64,000 nt of DNA from Chiua virens (GCA_019787685.1 JAHNUO010000051.1:1-64000); one strand, 5' to 3'. Shown: positions 35,201 to 45,685, numbered from the stretch's first letter. Numbers and translations: made by a program. Notes: generated by a model not told the origin, from the letters alone.

Positions 35201-37891
35201 GGTGCTGTCCACCATCTTCTTGTGAAGCATGCGTCCATACCTGCGTCGCAATGCTTCAGGGTCTTTGTCCTTCGCCGTTGCTTCTCTGTTCACCGCATCC
35301 ATGCTGTTGAGCTTCAGAGGCAGTGACAAGAACCTCAGCACATCCGTCATGTGCCTGGCAAACTTCTGCATCATCTGATATGGACCAGAAAGCGTCAGTG
35401 GTGTGAGACAGAGCATGTCAAGAAGATGCGCTCACTCCGCCATACACTGGATTCCAGCTCAACAGGTGGCGTGCTGTCAAGCCAGCTCCTGACGTCGTCC
35501 CACGGAAGTGGCTCCAGGCCAGCAAATGCATGGCAGGCTTGTAAAGCCCTGGATCCTTCAGTATCTTATACAGTGACGTGGCGGGGGTCAGATGTGCACA
35601 GAGACTATTGATGTGCAATTGTCGTTGTTGGACAGGCATCGAAGCTATCATGAGCAGGACTTGTGACAGCTTCACGTCCTCTGTATCCTGCAGGTTCGTG
35701 AGTGGCGAGTTTGTCGCAAGGTGGTGTTCCAGCAAAGATGGGTCTTCGCTGAGTCTGATCATGCCTGATCCAACCCAAGTCAGTCCCTCATGCGCAAGTA
35801 TATCAAATGCTTGTGCCCACTCACCCAGATCTATGAAGCGAACCAGCCACACCCCCCGCTCAATGATCATCTTTTGTGTGCTCTCAATCATTGCCTCATG
35901 AACCTCTTTCTCTGCCTTCTTTGTCGTCTTGCCCACATTTTCCACCGCAGTCGTGTATTGATGATGGACAAGCCGACAGGGGTCCTCAGTTTTCATGTAG
36001 TTGTAGCGGTGATTGCCATTGAACAACACTGAGCATTCTGAGCTTTGATCAAAGTGGGGCTTGCTCCACACAACCCTGTTGTCGTAGATGCCTTCGTGCA
36101 TCCCTTCCAACGAGGCCATGTCCAGCCACTCTTTCTCCACTCCCAGTACAATCGCATTCTCAACCTTCTTGCTCTGTATTCCTTTTTCGTTCACGGACTT
36201 TTTGAATATTCTGGTGTACTTCATATCAATGTCCCGGGGATTGATCGACTGGATCACCATTTTCGGTCCCCGTCCCAGGTCATTGTGGTCAAGAAGCGTC
36301 ATCAATGCATAGCCCAGTGTGGCCTCTTTAAGAGCACATTGAATGTCCTCCATCACCAGTTGGATGTCGTTGCGTTTCACACTCTTCACATCATGATGTC
36401 AATCCATGTTCAAGGTGTGTTTGTACTGTGATCATACTCACCAGGACCTTCACTTTGGGCTTCTTTGATCCCTCAGCAGTGCTCTTCTCCGTCTGTTTTC
36501 CTTTGCCCTGTGAACAATGCATACATGTTTCATATCCTTGCATGCAATGTGTGTCTGTGAAACTGTACCTTTGATTTCTTCGCCACTGTCGCCTTCAAGG
36601 TGGGCTGCTCGGCCTGTCACATGTTCAATGTGTTGTGTGTGACAGACTTGTGAGAATGCTCACCTCATCATCCTCTTCAAGATCACTGTCTACAATGATT
36701 TCTATGCTGGTGGGAACTTTTGCTTTTCCCTTTCCTTTGCTGTTTCTTTTCTCTGTCTGTTTGTCTTTACCCTATGAAGCATGCACAAGTATTTCATATA
36801 CTTGTGCACAATGTGTGCTCACAAACCGTACCTTTGATCCCTTTGCTGCTGTCTGCTTGGACCACTCGGCCTGTCCCATGTGTGACATGTCATATCCAGA
36901 TGGACTTAAAAATCATGCTCACCTCATTGGTCTCTTCTAGATCACTGTCAGCAATGATGTCCATACCAGTAGGGACTGCTTTTTCCTTTAGCTTGCATAA
37001 GTATTTCAAATACTTGTGCACAAAGTGCTACTACCTTTGGCTTTGGGTTAACTTGAATCTCATCCTGGAAAACATGTCAGATGCAGTATACAATACAACT
37101 ATTCTTCTCACTTCAGAATTCACCATTCTCACATCTTCATCAACAACCATGTGTTTGTTGTGTTGATTGTGGACATGCTAGGGCATCATTCACTGTGGAA
37201 ACAAACATCCCATGCAAGATGTGACTCACTTGCAAGGCCTTGGTTAGACCATCTGTGCCAGTGCCAAACTCTATCCCAATGTTCTTGGCATTGGAGGCCT
37301 AGAGTGATGCATGCATAAATATTCCAAATGCTTGTGCACCAATGTCAGGCATATAATGGTACATACAAGCTCTTCTTCAGTTGCCATGGCTGAGTCCTCA
37401 TCAGCCTGAGGTTGGGACTCTGGTTGGGATTCCTAAGTTATGCAGGGATATGCATAAGTTTCAGAATGCTTGTGCTTAGCATTGAGTAGTATGCTTACAG
37501 GCATGTCAGTGGCTTCACACTGCATTTGTTAGTGTGTGTGCATAAGTAATTGGAACACTTGAGTCAAACTGCAACTGTACTTACAGAAATACTAGATTGT
37601 GTGTCCTAGATATGTGCATGAGTATATTGAATACTTGTGCTGAGCAATACCAATAGTACTACTCACAGGCTGCTTTTCCTAAAGCATGTTGTGCATAAGT
37701 GTTCAGAACACTTGTGCTGAGCAGTGCCAATGACTCACAGGCTGCATTTCCTAAAGCATGTTATGCATAAGTGTTCAGAACACTTGTGCTGAGCAGTGCC
37801 AATGACTCACAGGCTGCATTTCCTAAAGCAGTTGTGCATAAGTGTTCAGAATACTTGTGCAAGGATTCAAACTCACAATGCTATTGGACAT
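32295..37891 (-). CDS. 24-exon gene, ~1,361-aa protein, ParB-like NGNHR domain
   Basis: Start ATG at 37889-37891, stop TGA at 32295. Exons (right to left): 37877-37891, 37811-37822, 37739-37750, 37667-37678, 37585-37605, 37499-37519, 37367-37432, 37230-37298, 37035-37064, 36923-36985, 36832-36870, 36664-36771, 36569-36613, 36442-36507, 35825-36383, 35436-35764, 34805-35374, 34594-34749, 33813-34547, 33381-33750, 33225-33323, 33004-33165, 32870-32941, 32298-32749 plus stop. They sum to 4,086 nt, an exact multiple of three, without an internal stop. The last two introns (one with a GC start) are least certain. The N-terminal 190 residues are acidic/Lys-rich repeats (SDLEE blocks). Residues about 230-325 read INPRDIDMKY, KGIQ and finally FNGNHRYNYM, resembling a ParB/sulfiredoxin-type fold (DGxHR motif); this is an inference. 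The large C-terminal part is unassigned. Function unknown. Confidence 0.75.
34548..34593 (-). repeat. 46-nt introner with CTAAC branch site
   Basis: Intron 18 of the gene, GTCAGT at the 5' end, the palindrome at once after it, then GCTAACATGAG with a consensus branch site and the 3' AG. The whole intron is little more than palindrome plus splice signals, the most compact example in the window. Confidence 0.85.
36508..36831 (-). repeat. Duplicated exon-intron module
   Basis: Two modules in tandem: exon AEWSKQTAAKGSK + intron 36772-36831 + exon GKDKQTEKR..., and exon AEQPTLKATVAKKSK + intron 36508-36568 + exon GKGKQTEKS.... The introns start alike (GTACRGTTT) and both hold the palindrome, strongly altered in the 36508 copy. 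Exon and intron were duplicated together and have since diverged. Confidence 0.75.
37667..37876 (-). repeat. Tandem 12-nt microexons separated by introners
   Basis: Three microexons of 12 nt (37811-37822 EMQP, 37739-37750 EMQP, 37667-37678 EKQP), all phase 0, are each followed by a 54-61 nt intron that starts GTGAGTCATT-like and carries the palindrome. The repeat period is 71-72 bp. Each unit adds four residues to the protein with no frame effect. Splice sites are good on both sides. Confidence 0.85.
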
Positions 37892-38733
37892 TTGGTGTTG
37901 TTTGGTGTTGTTTGGTGTTGTTTGTGCTTGGTACAAAAGTAGAAGGTGGTGGTTGAAGATCAAGAAGTGTTTTAGCATAGCCACCTGGTTCTGGTTGTGT
38001 ATATACTTGGGAAATGATTATATAATGCTTTCCCACACATGTCAAAGCATCACAATTGCCAATTGTGCTCAAATATCCATCCGCATGATTACATAATCAT
38101 TTCCCATCCTGTGAAAGTGCACTATTCTCATCAGTGGTTGATGGCTTAAGTATTTCTAATACTTGTGCACATGTTCCACATGTTCTATTTGTTAATAACA
38201 TCTTGTAGGTATATCTATGTATAACAACATGGATGATATGGCATCCATTGGCACAAGTATTTCAAATACTTGTATATTATCATGTCTCAAAACAAAGTCA
38301 CATTTGTTATGATTTATAATTTATCTCTCTTTCTTTGTTTGATTCACTACGCTCCTCCATGCTTTCCTCGCTATGCTTATGATGCCATGAGACCAATCAC
38401 AGCATGTCATTTCATTGGTCATGTGCCTCATACCTACTTCACCTGCTCTCTCCACTGGCAACCCATGGGTCAACCCACACTCACACCCATACCCATTTCC
38501 ATGGGTCTGCACCTGTTGCATGTGTGGGTATGGACATGCACTGGGACACCCAAGGGTATACCCATGCAGTCGCCTAAATAACATTGACACAGCTATTTCA
38601 AACATACTTATGTACTGATACAACTTTGTGTTTTGCTCTGTTTCTTTCACTGCCCTCATCAAGCAGATCTTCTTGTTGTGGGATGTGCAGGTATAGTTCT
38701 AAAACCACAAAAAGACTGCAACTGGCCCAGACT
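37892..38733. promoter_or_regulatory. Upstream region of the 24-exon gene
   Basis: Just upstream of the start codon the minus strand has a CAACACCAAA repeat (37892-37920). Two palindrome copies lie further up at 38144 and 38251. A CCCATGGGT-word repeat occupies about 38460-38570. At about 38640-38690 there is a short LTR fragment (CATCAAGCAGATCTTCTTG) also seen at 61345. No TATA box could be assigned with confidence. Confidence 0.35.
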
Positions 38734-39018
38734 TAGTGTTTCAAAGTCCAGTCTACGACTGCTCAAAATGCTGGCAACTGAACTGCAGTTGTGGTTGCAT
38801 CTAGTTGCTGACCAGATCAGTTGCAACTGGTCCTTTAGTGGACCAGTCTTTAGCTCCTATCCATGGGTACTTCCTACAATATGTTCAGAATTTTGGGTAT
38901 TTTATTTGAATTTCTACAACAAAACCTGAGTTAAGACCCCCTGTGACTGACATGCCACCCAGAAATGGCCATATCTTTGGTTCCTGTCATCCATATCCTA
39001 TGATCCAAGGGTCAGTTG

Positions 39019-39396
39019 TGTTGGAATATGTACAATCTGTTCCGACTGTTCCAGGTAGTTCCCACATTTCCAAGGCTTCCGCTTCCGGACACTTCTGGAA
39101 GTTCCGAGGTTCCCGCGCTCTGGAAGTACTGGAACGACTATAGACTTATTGTAGTACCTTAGGCACTACAATACAATTAGTTACAATCATCAATGCAGTA
39201 CCATTACACCTCACTACAGGTACAGCATAGCATTACAGTAGATATATAAACATGTTCTACTGTATATACAGAATAACAATCTTCTCTCTCTCCATCCTCC
39301 ACAATATCGTCTTGAGCTTCACCATCAGGTAAGTCACCGGAGCAGTGACTCTGCCCTCGGGACAACCGGGTCCTTCGGATCCAGTCTGTTCTAACA
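39019..39396 (+). repeat. Copia 5' LTR
   Basis: 378 bp, TGTTGGAATATG to TGTTCTAACA. It holds a TATA-like GTAGATATATAAAC near 39240. It is longer than the 3' LTR because it keeps a segment lying between two GTACC repeats near 39155 and 39200. Confidence 0.95.
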
Positions 39397-39408
39397 GGTT
39401 ATGAGCCC
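39397..39408 (+). other. Copia primer-binding site for half initiator tRNA-Met
   Basis: GGTTATGAGCCC follows the LTR directly. It is complementary to GGGCUCAUAACC, the anticodon stem-loop of eukaryotic initiator tRNA-Met. Copia of Drosophila is primed the same way by a cleaved 5' half of that tRNA. Similar sites lie at 21070 and, as GGTTATAACCCC, at 46252. Confidence 0.85.
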
Positions 39409-39738
39409 CGAGTGGCCAGCTGTGCGATATACCCGCTGCTGACTGCTCTTGGTGGACACCTGATAATTCACCATCCAATGCAATTGAATATTAATATTCT
39501 TGCTGGATGTGCTGCATAAAGCCTGTCCCGTGTGATTGAGAATTCTCGCCAGACACTCCCTTTTGATGCGAATACGCTCAGGGAAATAGGCTTTTAGACC
39601 TACAGTGTAGGGGGAGACTATGTCACCCCAATCTGAGGGTCACTGAATGTTCAGCAGATGTGATTGATTTCTCCTCGCTCCCTTCTTCTCTGTGAATAAG
39701 GTTTACTGACATTCATACCATCAGATTACCTACCTGTT

Positions 39739-41610
39739 ATGTCATCTAACATGCTCAACAACATTTCTAAGCTCAATGGATCAAACTATCGTCACTGGGC
39801 TGATGACATGAAGAATTATCTTCAGTCAGTCAGTGTCTGGAATGCTTGCATGAAACGGACATGCCCCACGGATGATGACTTGGAAAAGCAGAATAATTGG
39901 GATAACAATGACAACAAAGCCATGGGTTCCATGAAACTTCGGATTGAGCATCACTTGCTCAGTTGTCACACTGACTATGGTACAGCTCTTTCCCTCTGGA
40001 ATTCACTGAAGCAACAGTATGATGGCCATACCATCTGTTCCGCCTATTCCGAATTCAAGTCCATGATGTCCCTTTTCTTCTCAGAAAATCAGCATCCTGC
40101 CCAGACTTTTGCCAAATTCAATACCCATTTTGCCCAGCTCGAGTCTTTTGAATACAAGGTTGATGACAAGATCAAGCTGATGATCGTCCTGTCCTGGCTA
40201 CCCAAATATGCCGACTTCTACACCAATTTACTCAATACCGCTGCAAATGAGAAACCCTCTGCCGATACCAAAACCCCTACTATGGCAGATGTAGAACAGG
40301 CCATCACAGCTGCTTGGCAACAACATGTTGCTTGCCATCCAACTCAGACCAGATCTCAGGCTAAGCCTAAACAGTAAGCGAACAAGGTTTCCGCTGTTAA
40401 GCGGAAAGGGGAGGAACCAAAGTTTGGTGCCCAGCAGAAACAACAGGGAAATTCTGGTTCCGGTGGTTCCAGTCCAGAAGGCTTCGGAAGGAAAAAGAGA
40501 TGTGGCAAACGCTCTGACTATAGCAAGAACCCCCAGCAACATCGCCACAAAGCTAATATTGTAGCTGAGGAGGTCCCCTCATTTGCTTTTGTCAATTTTG
40601 ATCAAGAACCCGTTATCATTGATCCTGCCTCATCTGCTTTCACCTCTCCAACCATTGACCCATGCATTCTCTCACACAAACCAGCTTCAACTCACTATGG
40701 TCCTCCTGCATTCCCTCATGTTCAGAATGCAATATCCCTTCTCCACTGTATTGGGGAAACTCCTTCTATTCAATCTGTCCACAATGTGGACATGATAGCC
40801 AACAAGCACTCGGATTGGTTGGAAGAAATTCCCACTTCATCCAAGCATCTTTTGGAACGTGTTGAACAAGACACTTCCATGGCTGTTATTGAGGATAAAG
40901 ATGCTGTCTCCCTTGGTGATGATGAAGACGACTGGCTTGGACGTTACTATGATTGTGGATCCACTCCTGAGTATGTCTCTCATTCCAGACAATTCTACTC
41001 TGACACTAATGCGCACCTTGTGTTGCAGCGAAGTCATTTACTAGTGTCTAATGTAGTAGATAGTCTGAGAATATCATCTGCTACCCAGCCTCTCACAATG
41101 TGTGACAACTGTAACAAGTACACAGGCAAAGGAAAGCAAAGAGAGATCACTCATGAAGAAGATATCCCTGACATGTGGTTACTTGACTCCGGAGCATCAT
41201 CACATTTTACTTCAAATATTGATGACTTCGTAGAGTATAAGCCATACACCACACCACACTATACGCAAACTGAAAATGGAAAAGCTCCTGTATTAGGTTC
41301 AGGAACTGTCATCATTGAGTATGAGAGCAGACCTGTGTGTCTATTGCCGGTCATTTATATGCCTGCTTGTAAAATCAAGCTCATTTCAATGGGCACTCTC
41401 CTCAAAGACCATACACTATCTGTGTGCACACGTCCTGGACACATAGACTTTCACCATTTACAGCAGAAGTGCACTGTGTTGTCATTTCATTCACATGGTA
41501 CAGACACAATGTACTGGTTGCGTGCTAAGAGCATCAAACCTGCTCCAATTACCTCAGATCACTTCCAAAACACTTCCAAGTTGCTCCCAAACACTTCCGA
41601 TTGCTTCTGA
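39739..41610 (+). pseudogene. Copia gag and protease
   Basis: ATG at 39739 opens a frame with the copia-type gag (LNGSNYRHWADDMKNYL near residue 13) and runs to TAA at 40375-40377. The same frame then continues open to 41610 and contains the protease motif WLLDSGASSHFTSN near 41180. A single base change would remove the stop. No CCHC zinc knuckle can be seen in the basic stretch RKKRCGKRSDYS, where one is usual. The frame is lost after about 41590. Confidence 0.85.
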
Positions 41611-41879
41611 GACTGTTCCGAAGCAGTTCCGAGCAGTTTTACACCTACCTTGATCACTACCAACACTTTCATCCCAGAAGTGCTCGGAAGCACTTTTTCG
41701 ATCAAAGTCATTGTAGGAAACTTCATTCTGGTTCGGAACATTCGGAACCATTCGGAACCACTTATACACACTTAAAATCAACTCGGAAGGCCAGTTCCAG
41801 TCCGGAACGACACCCAGAACACTTGGAACAACTTAAAAGAAGTGAAACACACCCAGAAACACTAAAAAGTGTTAAAACT

Positions 41880-42800
41880 CATTCAATGTTACTCAATACT
41901 ATTGATTTTGAGTTGATACATCGTCGTCTTGGCCATCCTTCGCGTGATGTGCTTAAAGCTGCACGCAAACACACCAAAGACTTTCCGGAAGTAGACATTC
42001 CGTTGAAAGCACCCATCTGTCCTGGATGTGAACTTGGAAAACAACCAAACCAATCATTCCCTCATACTGAGAAGAGAGCCTCTGCTCCCTTTGAGTTAAT
42101 ACACTCAGATCTCAAGTATTTTGAGGTTGAATCATATCATAAACATAAATATGCAAATGTGTTTTATGATGACTATACATCCATGTCATGGGTTGTATGT
42201 CTCAAATCCAAGGATCAAGCCTTAAAGGCTACAAAGCAATTCTTTACCTATGTCCGCAACCAATATAATGCTCAAATTAAAGGTTGGCATTCCGATGCCG
42301 GAGGTGAATTCACTTCTAAAGCCTTTACCAAGTATATGCAAGACCAAGGTATACTATACACATACTCCAATCAGCCCCATATGCTCATCAGCAAAATGGA
42401 CGTGCAGAACGGTTAATCCGTACTCTCATGGATAAGGCACAGGCAATGCAACTTCAAGCTTGTCTTCCTAATTCCTACTGGGAATTTGCATATTTACATG
42501 CTTCCCATGCGTACAACCGCACTCCATTGGCCCAATTGAATTGGAAAACTCCTTATGAATTGCTCACTGGACAGAAACCTTTGATCTCACACTTACGTGT
42601 TTTTGGATGTGGTGCCTATGTGCATCTTCCCAATGAGATTCGAATGGGCAAACTGCAGCCCAAATCACAGTTGATGATCTACCTTGGTGTATCAGCAGGA
42701 AGTGAATCCAATTGGATTTTCATGCGTCCTAACAATGCAATATTCACTTCTGCTCATGCCATCTTTGATGACAACCTGTTTCCTCGTTGTCCAGGGGCTC
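41880..42800 (+). pseudogene. Copia integrase
   Basis: The pre-integrase zinc domain (HRRLGHPSRDVL ... CPGCELGK) begins near 41920. The catalytic core follows with ELIHSDLKYF (first Asp), GWHSDAGGEF (second Asp) and, after a frame change near 42375, AHQQNGRAERLIRTLMDKA with the third acidic residue. The downstream YNRTPLAQLNWKTPYELLTG block is typical of copia. The shift alone inactivates the protein. Confidence 0.85.
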
Positions 42801-44910
42801 AGCCTCACAGGCCGGTAAGCAGTGTACCATGCAACCCACCTCCTCATCATGACCATCACTCTGAACCAGAGGATTTCTCCTCTGATGAGTCTGATGCACC
42901 TCAATGTGCTCCTCATCATCCTGTCATACGACCAGAAACACCAATGCAACCGGAACGCCCAGAAACACCGGAAGCACCGGAACACTTGCAAGAAACACCA
43001 CCACCTCCAGTGACCCCTCCTCATGCTCCTAGACTACCTCCAGCAGCCCCTCCAGCTTTACCACGTCGCAGTGAAAGGATTAAAAACCCTCCTAGACAAC
43101 CTGGGAATGTCTATGGAGAACAGAGACACCCTTTGAAACAACTCAAAGAAATTGAGAGGCAATCACACTGGAAGGAGATGATTGGTGAATCATCGAGCAC
43201 TCCACATGAACCTGCAACACCAGACATCCATGGTGGCCTCCCACTCTCACCAACCTTGTCAGAAGATGATGTAGAACGCCTGACCAGGGAAGGGGGAGAT
43301 GCTTTATTGCATTATCTATGTGCTCATGCAGTTCCGCTCAGAAACTCTGGAATGACCAAAGTCAACTATAGAGACTGGTCATACTGTGACATACTTAAGC
43401 TCCCTCACCAAGAGCAAAAGCTCTGGCATAAAGCTTGTGAGGAAGAGCTACAAATTATGAAAGATCGCAAAGTCTTTGAAGTTACAGACCGTCCACCCAA
43501 CCGAAAGGTTATAAAAAATAGATGGGTGTTTGATGTCAAAACAGATGGTTGCAAGAAAGCCCACCTAGTTGCCAAAGGCTTCTCACAGGTGGAAGGGCTT
43601 GACTTTGATGAGATCTTCAGCCTAGTTGTATGCTTTGAGACAGTGTGATGCATGCTTGCTCTATCTGCTCTCAATGATTGGCACATATCAGGACTTGATG
43701 TCTGATCTGCCTTCCTATATGGAATACTGGAAGAGGAACTCTACATGGAGTTTCCTGAAGGGTTTGTGCCTCCCAACTCAAAAGGCAAAGTCCTCCGACT
43801 ACTCCGAGCCATCTATGGCTTAAAACAGGCAGGTTTAGCCTGGTGGAGATCTTTAGATCAGTCGATGCAGGCACTAGGCTTCAAGCGACTTAGAACAGAC
43901 GCTGGCCTCTTCATCTATCACAATGGAAAAGATATCATCCTAGTGATTATCTACGTTAGACGATGCCCTCTTCTGCGGACCCAGTAAAGCTTTAGTAGAT
44001 AAGCTAAAGGCCACATTCATGAAGAAGTGGGAATGCCGTGATCTGGGTGAAACACATGAATTCCTCAGAATGAATATATGTCAAGAAGGTCATAGAATCC
44101 TCATAGACCAAGTCTCATACCTCAACAAAGTGCTTGAGCGCTTTAGCATGACAAATGCCAAGCCTGCTCGTACTCCCTTACCGCAGGGATATTACCCAGC
44201 GAAGAATGATGCCTCTGTCAATTTAGAGTTGTGGACGCGCTTCCAGACAGTGATAGGCTCATTAATATATCTTATGATTGGCACACGACCGGATATCGCC
44301 TATGCTGTAATGCAACTGGCTAGACAATCTGCAAATCCCTCACAGGAGCACCTTGATAAGGCCCTGTATATATGCTGTTACTTAGCCGGCACTCGTGATT
44401 ATTCACTTGTGTTTGATGGATCTTCTGGCAAAGGGATTATTGCCTTCACTGATTCTGACTGGGGTCAAGATAAGATTACCGGTCACTCCCAGACTGGCTT
44501 TTATATGAAGCTAGCTAATGGTGTTTTCCTATGGAATTCACACCTGCAGAAAACCACAGCCCTCTCTTCTACAGAAGCTGAGTACATGCTCTGAGTGATT
44601 GTTCTCACCAGGCTGTATGGATTTTCAAATGATGGAAGAACTCGGATACCATCTAAAACCAATCCCGATCTGTGGTGACAATCAGGGATCACTATTTATA
44701 GCTCAGAACCCAGTCACTGAAAAGTGTTCCAAACACATCCACATCCGCTACCATTTTGTATGAGATGCAGTGATGATTTACAAACAAGTAGAGCTACTTT
44801 ATGTCCCTGGAGATGACAATCCAGCAGATATGTTCACTAAGAACCTTGGACATGTCAAGTTCGAGAAGTTTTGCTCCTTACTTGGTTTGGAATTTTACTC
44901 GCCAGCCTAA
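42801..44910 (+). pseudogene. Copia reverse transcriptase and RNase H
   Basis: After a Pro-rich linker, the RT starts near 43430 (NRWVFDVKTDG, AHLVAKGFSQ, DFDEIFS) and is cut by TGA at 43646 and 43703. It goes on with AIYGLKQAGLAWW. The catalytic YVDD is destroyed by one extra A in TACGTTAGACGAT near 43958. RT thumb and RNase H follow from 44019 (RPDIAYAV, TDSDWGQD, ALSSTEAEYM), then one lost base and TGA at 44761 before PADMFTKNL. Relic. Confidence 0.88.
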
Positions 44911-44956
44911 CAGCTTGTGCGAAAGTCCTTTCTTATGCCTGAAGTGTCTGTGTACA

Positions 44957-44971
44957 CAAGGCAAGGGGGAG
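44957..44971 (+). other. Copia polypurine tract
   Basis: AAGGCAAGGGGGAG lies immediately before the 3' LTR, where plus-strand DNA synthesis would be primed. Confidence 0.8.
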
Positions 44972-45295
44972 TGTTGGAATATGTACAATCTGTTCCGACC
45001 ATTCCGGGTAGTTCCCGCGTTTCCGAGGCTTCCGCTTCCGGAAGATCCGAGGTTCCCACGCTCTGGAAGTACCGGAACGACTATAGACTTATTGTAGTAC
45101 CATTACACCTCACTACAGGTACAGCATAGCATTACAGTAGATATATAAACATGTTCTACTGTATATACAGAATACCAATCTTCTCTCTCTCTATCCTCCA
45201 CAATATCATCTTGAGCTTCACCATCAGGTAAGTCACCAGAGCAGTGACTCTGCCCTCAGGACAACCGGGTCCTTCGGATCCGGTCTGTTCTAACA
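44972..45295 (+). repeat. Copia 3' LTR
   Basis: 324 bp, TGTTGGAATATG to TGTTCTAACA. It differs from the 5' LTR by scattered substitutions, a small gap near 45035 and loss of one GTACC repeat plus the DNA between the two repeats, as expected from slippage or microhomology deletion. Confidence 0.95.
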
Positions 45296-45440
45296 AGTTG
45301 GTAGCCAGGGGTCCATAGTAGATTTTATTTCACCATGACTAATCATGGGTCCCATGGAAAAGGGGTCAAAAGCCCAGTCTTGGTTTGGTTGCCTCATTTC
45401 GACTGTGGAAAACTGGACCAGACCAGACTTTAAAACACTA

Positions 45441-45685
45441 CCCGGACTGGTCTGCTGAGCACTGGTCCTAAGTGATCAGGTTAAGTATCTAAGGTACTGT
45501 AATTAGTCTATTGTTGTTCTTGTAATTCTTTATATCAACAATATTTGTTTTCTTTAACTGGAGCCCACCATGAGGGGGTTCTAGAGAGTTAATTCACAGG
45601 ATTGCAAGAAAGTGTGGAATGATGTGAAGTAAACAAAAAAAAAATTCTAAAGTAGATATCTCTATTCTTCTATCTACAGGGTCCA
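45441..45685 (+). other. Degraded Ty3 LTR end with primer-like site
   Basis: TGGAGCCCACCATGAGGG (45559-45576) follows TTTCTTTAAC. It has the same context as the site at 15528 and resembles the common primer site TGGCGCCCACCGTGGGG. The following frame at 45686-46174 (162 codons) is Ser/His-rich and hydrophobic and cannot be assigned. Confidence 0.45.

Larger units (their letters stand above)
28986..38275. repeat. Dispersed 25-bp palindrome family (introner-like), about 22 copies
   Basis: A short palindrome recurs with arms GCACAAGTATTT and AAATACTTGTGC around one central base. Clear copies start near 28986, 31119, 31200, 31354, 33355, 34561, 35792, 36782, 36995, 37314, 37465, 37542, 37616, 37693, 37765, 37836, 38144 and 38251. 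Weaker ones lie near 29288, 30398, 30520, 31601, 33785 and 36515. In the two minus-strand genes nearly every copy lies inside a spliceable intron, between the 5' splice site and the 3' splice site. Three more copies lie in or beside the helicase gene at 61513, 63408 and 63934, and I saw none elsewhere in the window. Confidence 0.85.
39019..45295 (+). mobile_element. Full-length Ty1/copia retrotransposon, inactive
   Basis: A 6,277-bp element flanked by the five-base duplication AGTTG (39014-39018 and 45296-45300). The order gag-protease-integrase-RT-RNase H is that of Ty1/copia. The frame is broken by stops and indels: TAA 40375, a change of frame near 41610, one near 42375, TGA 43646 and 43703, one inserted base in the RT motif near 43960, one lost base near 44588, TGA 44761. 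The LTRs remain similar apart from one 40-50 base gap, so the insertion is not ancient, yet the element cannot move on its own. Confidence 0.95.
38734..45440. mobile_element. hAT-like MITE, copy 6, split by the copia element
   Basis: The left half (38734-39018) and right half (45301-45440) join at the copia target site GGGTCAGTTGGTAGCC, giving a copy like copy 5. The outer flanks are CCCAGACT (38726-38733) and CCCGGACT (45441-45448), seven of eight identical. The MITE was therefore there before the retrotransposon. Confidence 0.92.

Noticed and set aside
34722..35225. 167-codon plus-strand frame
   Set aside because: Shadow of exon 17 of the same gene.
37667..37876. CRISPR-like array of repeats and spacers
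   Set aside because: Units are near-identical over their full length with no variable spacers, and the setting is a eukaryotic gene.
42870..42900. CTGATGAG motif as a second hammerhead
   Set aside because: No GAAA core or pairing stems follow; it is coding sequence of the copia element.
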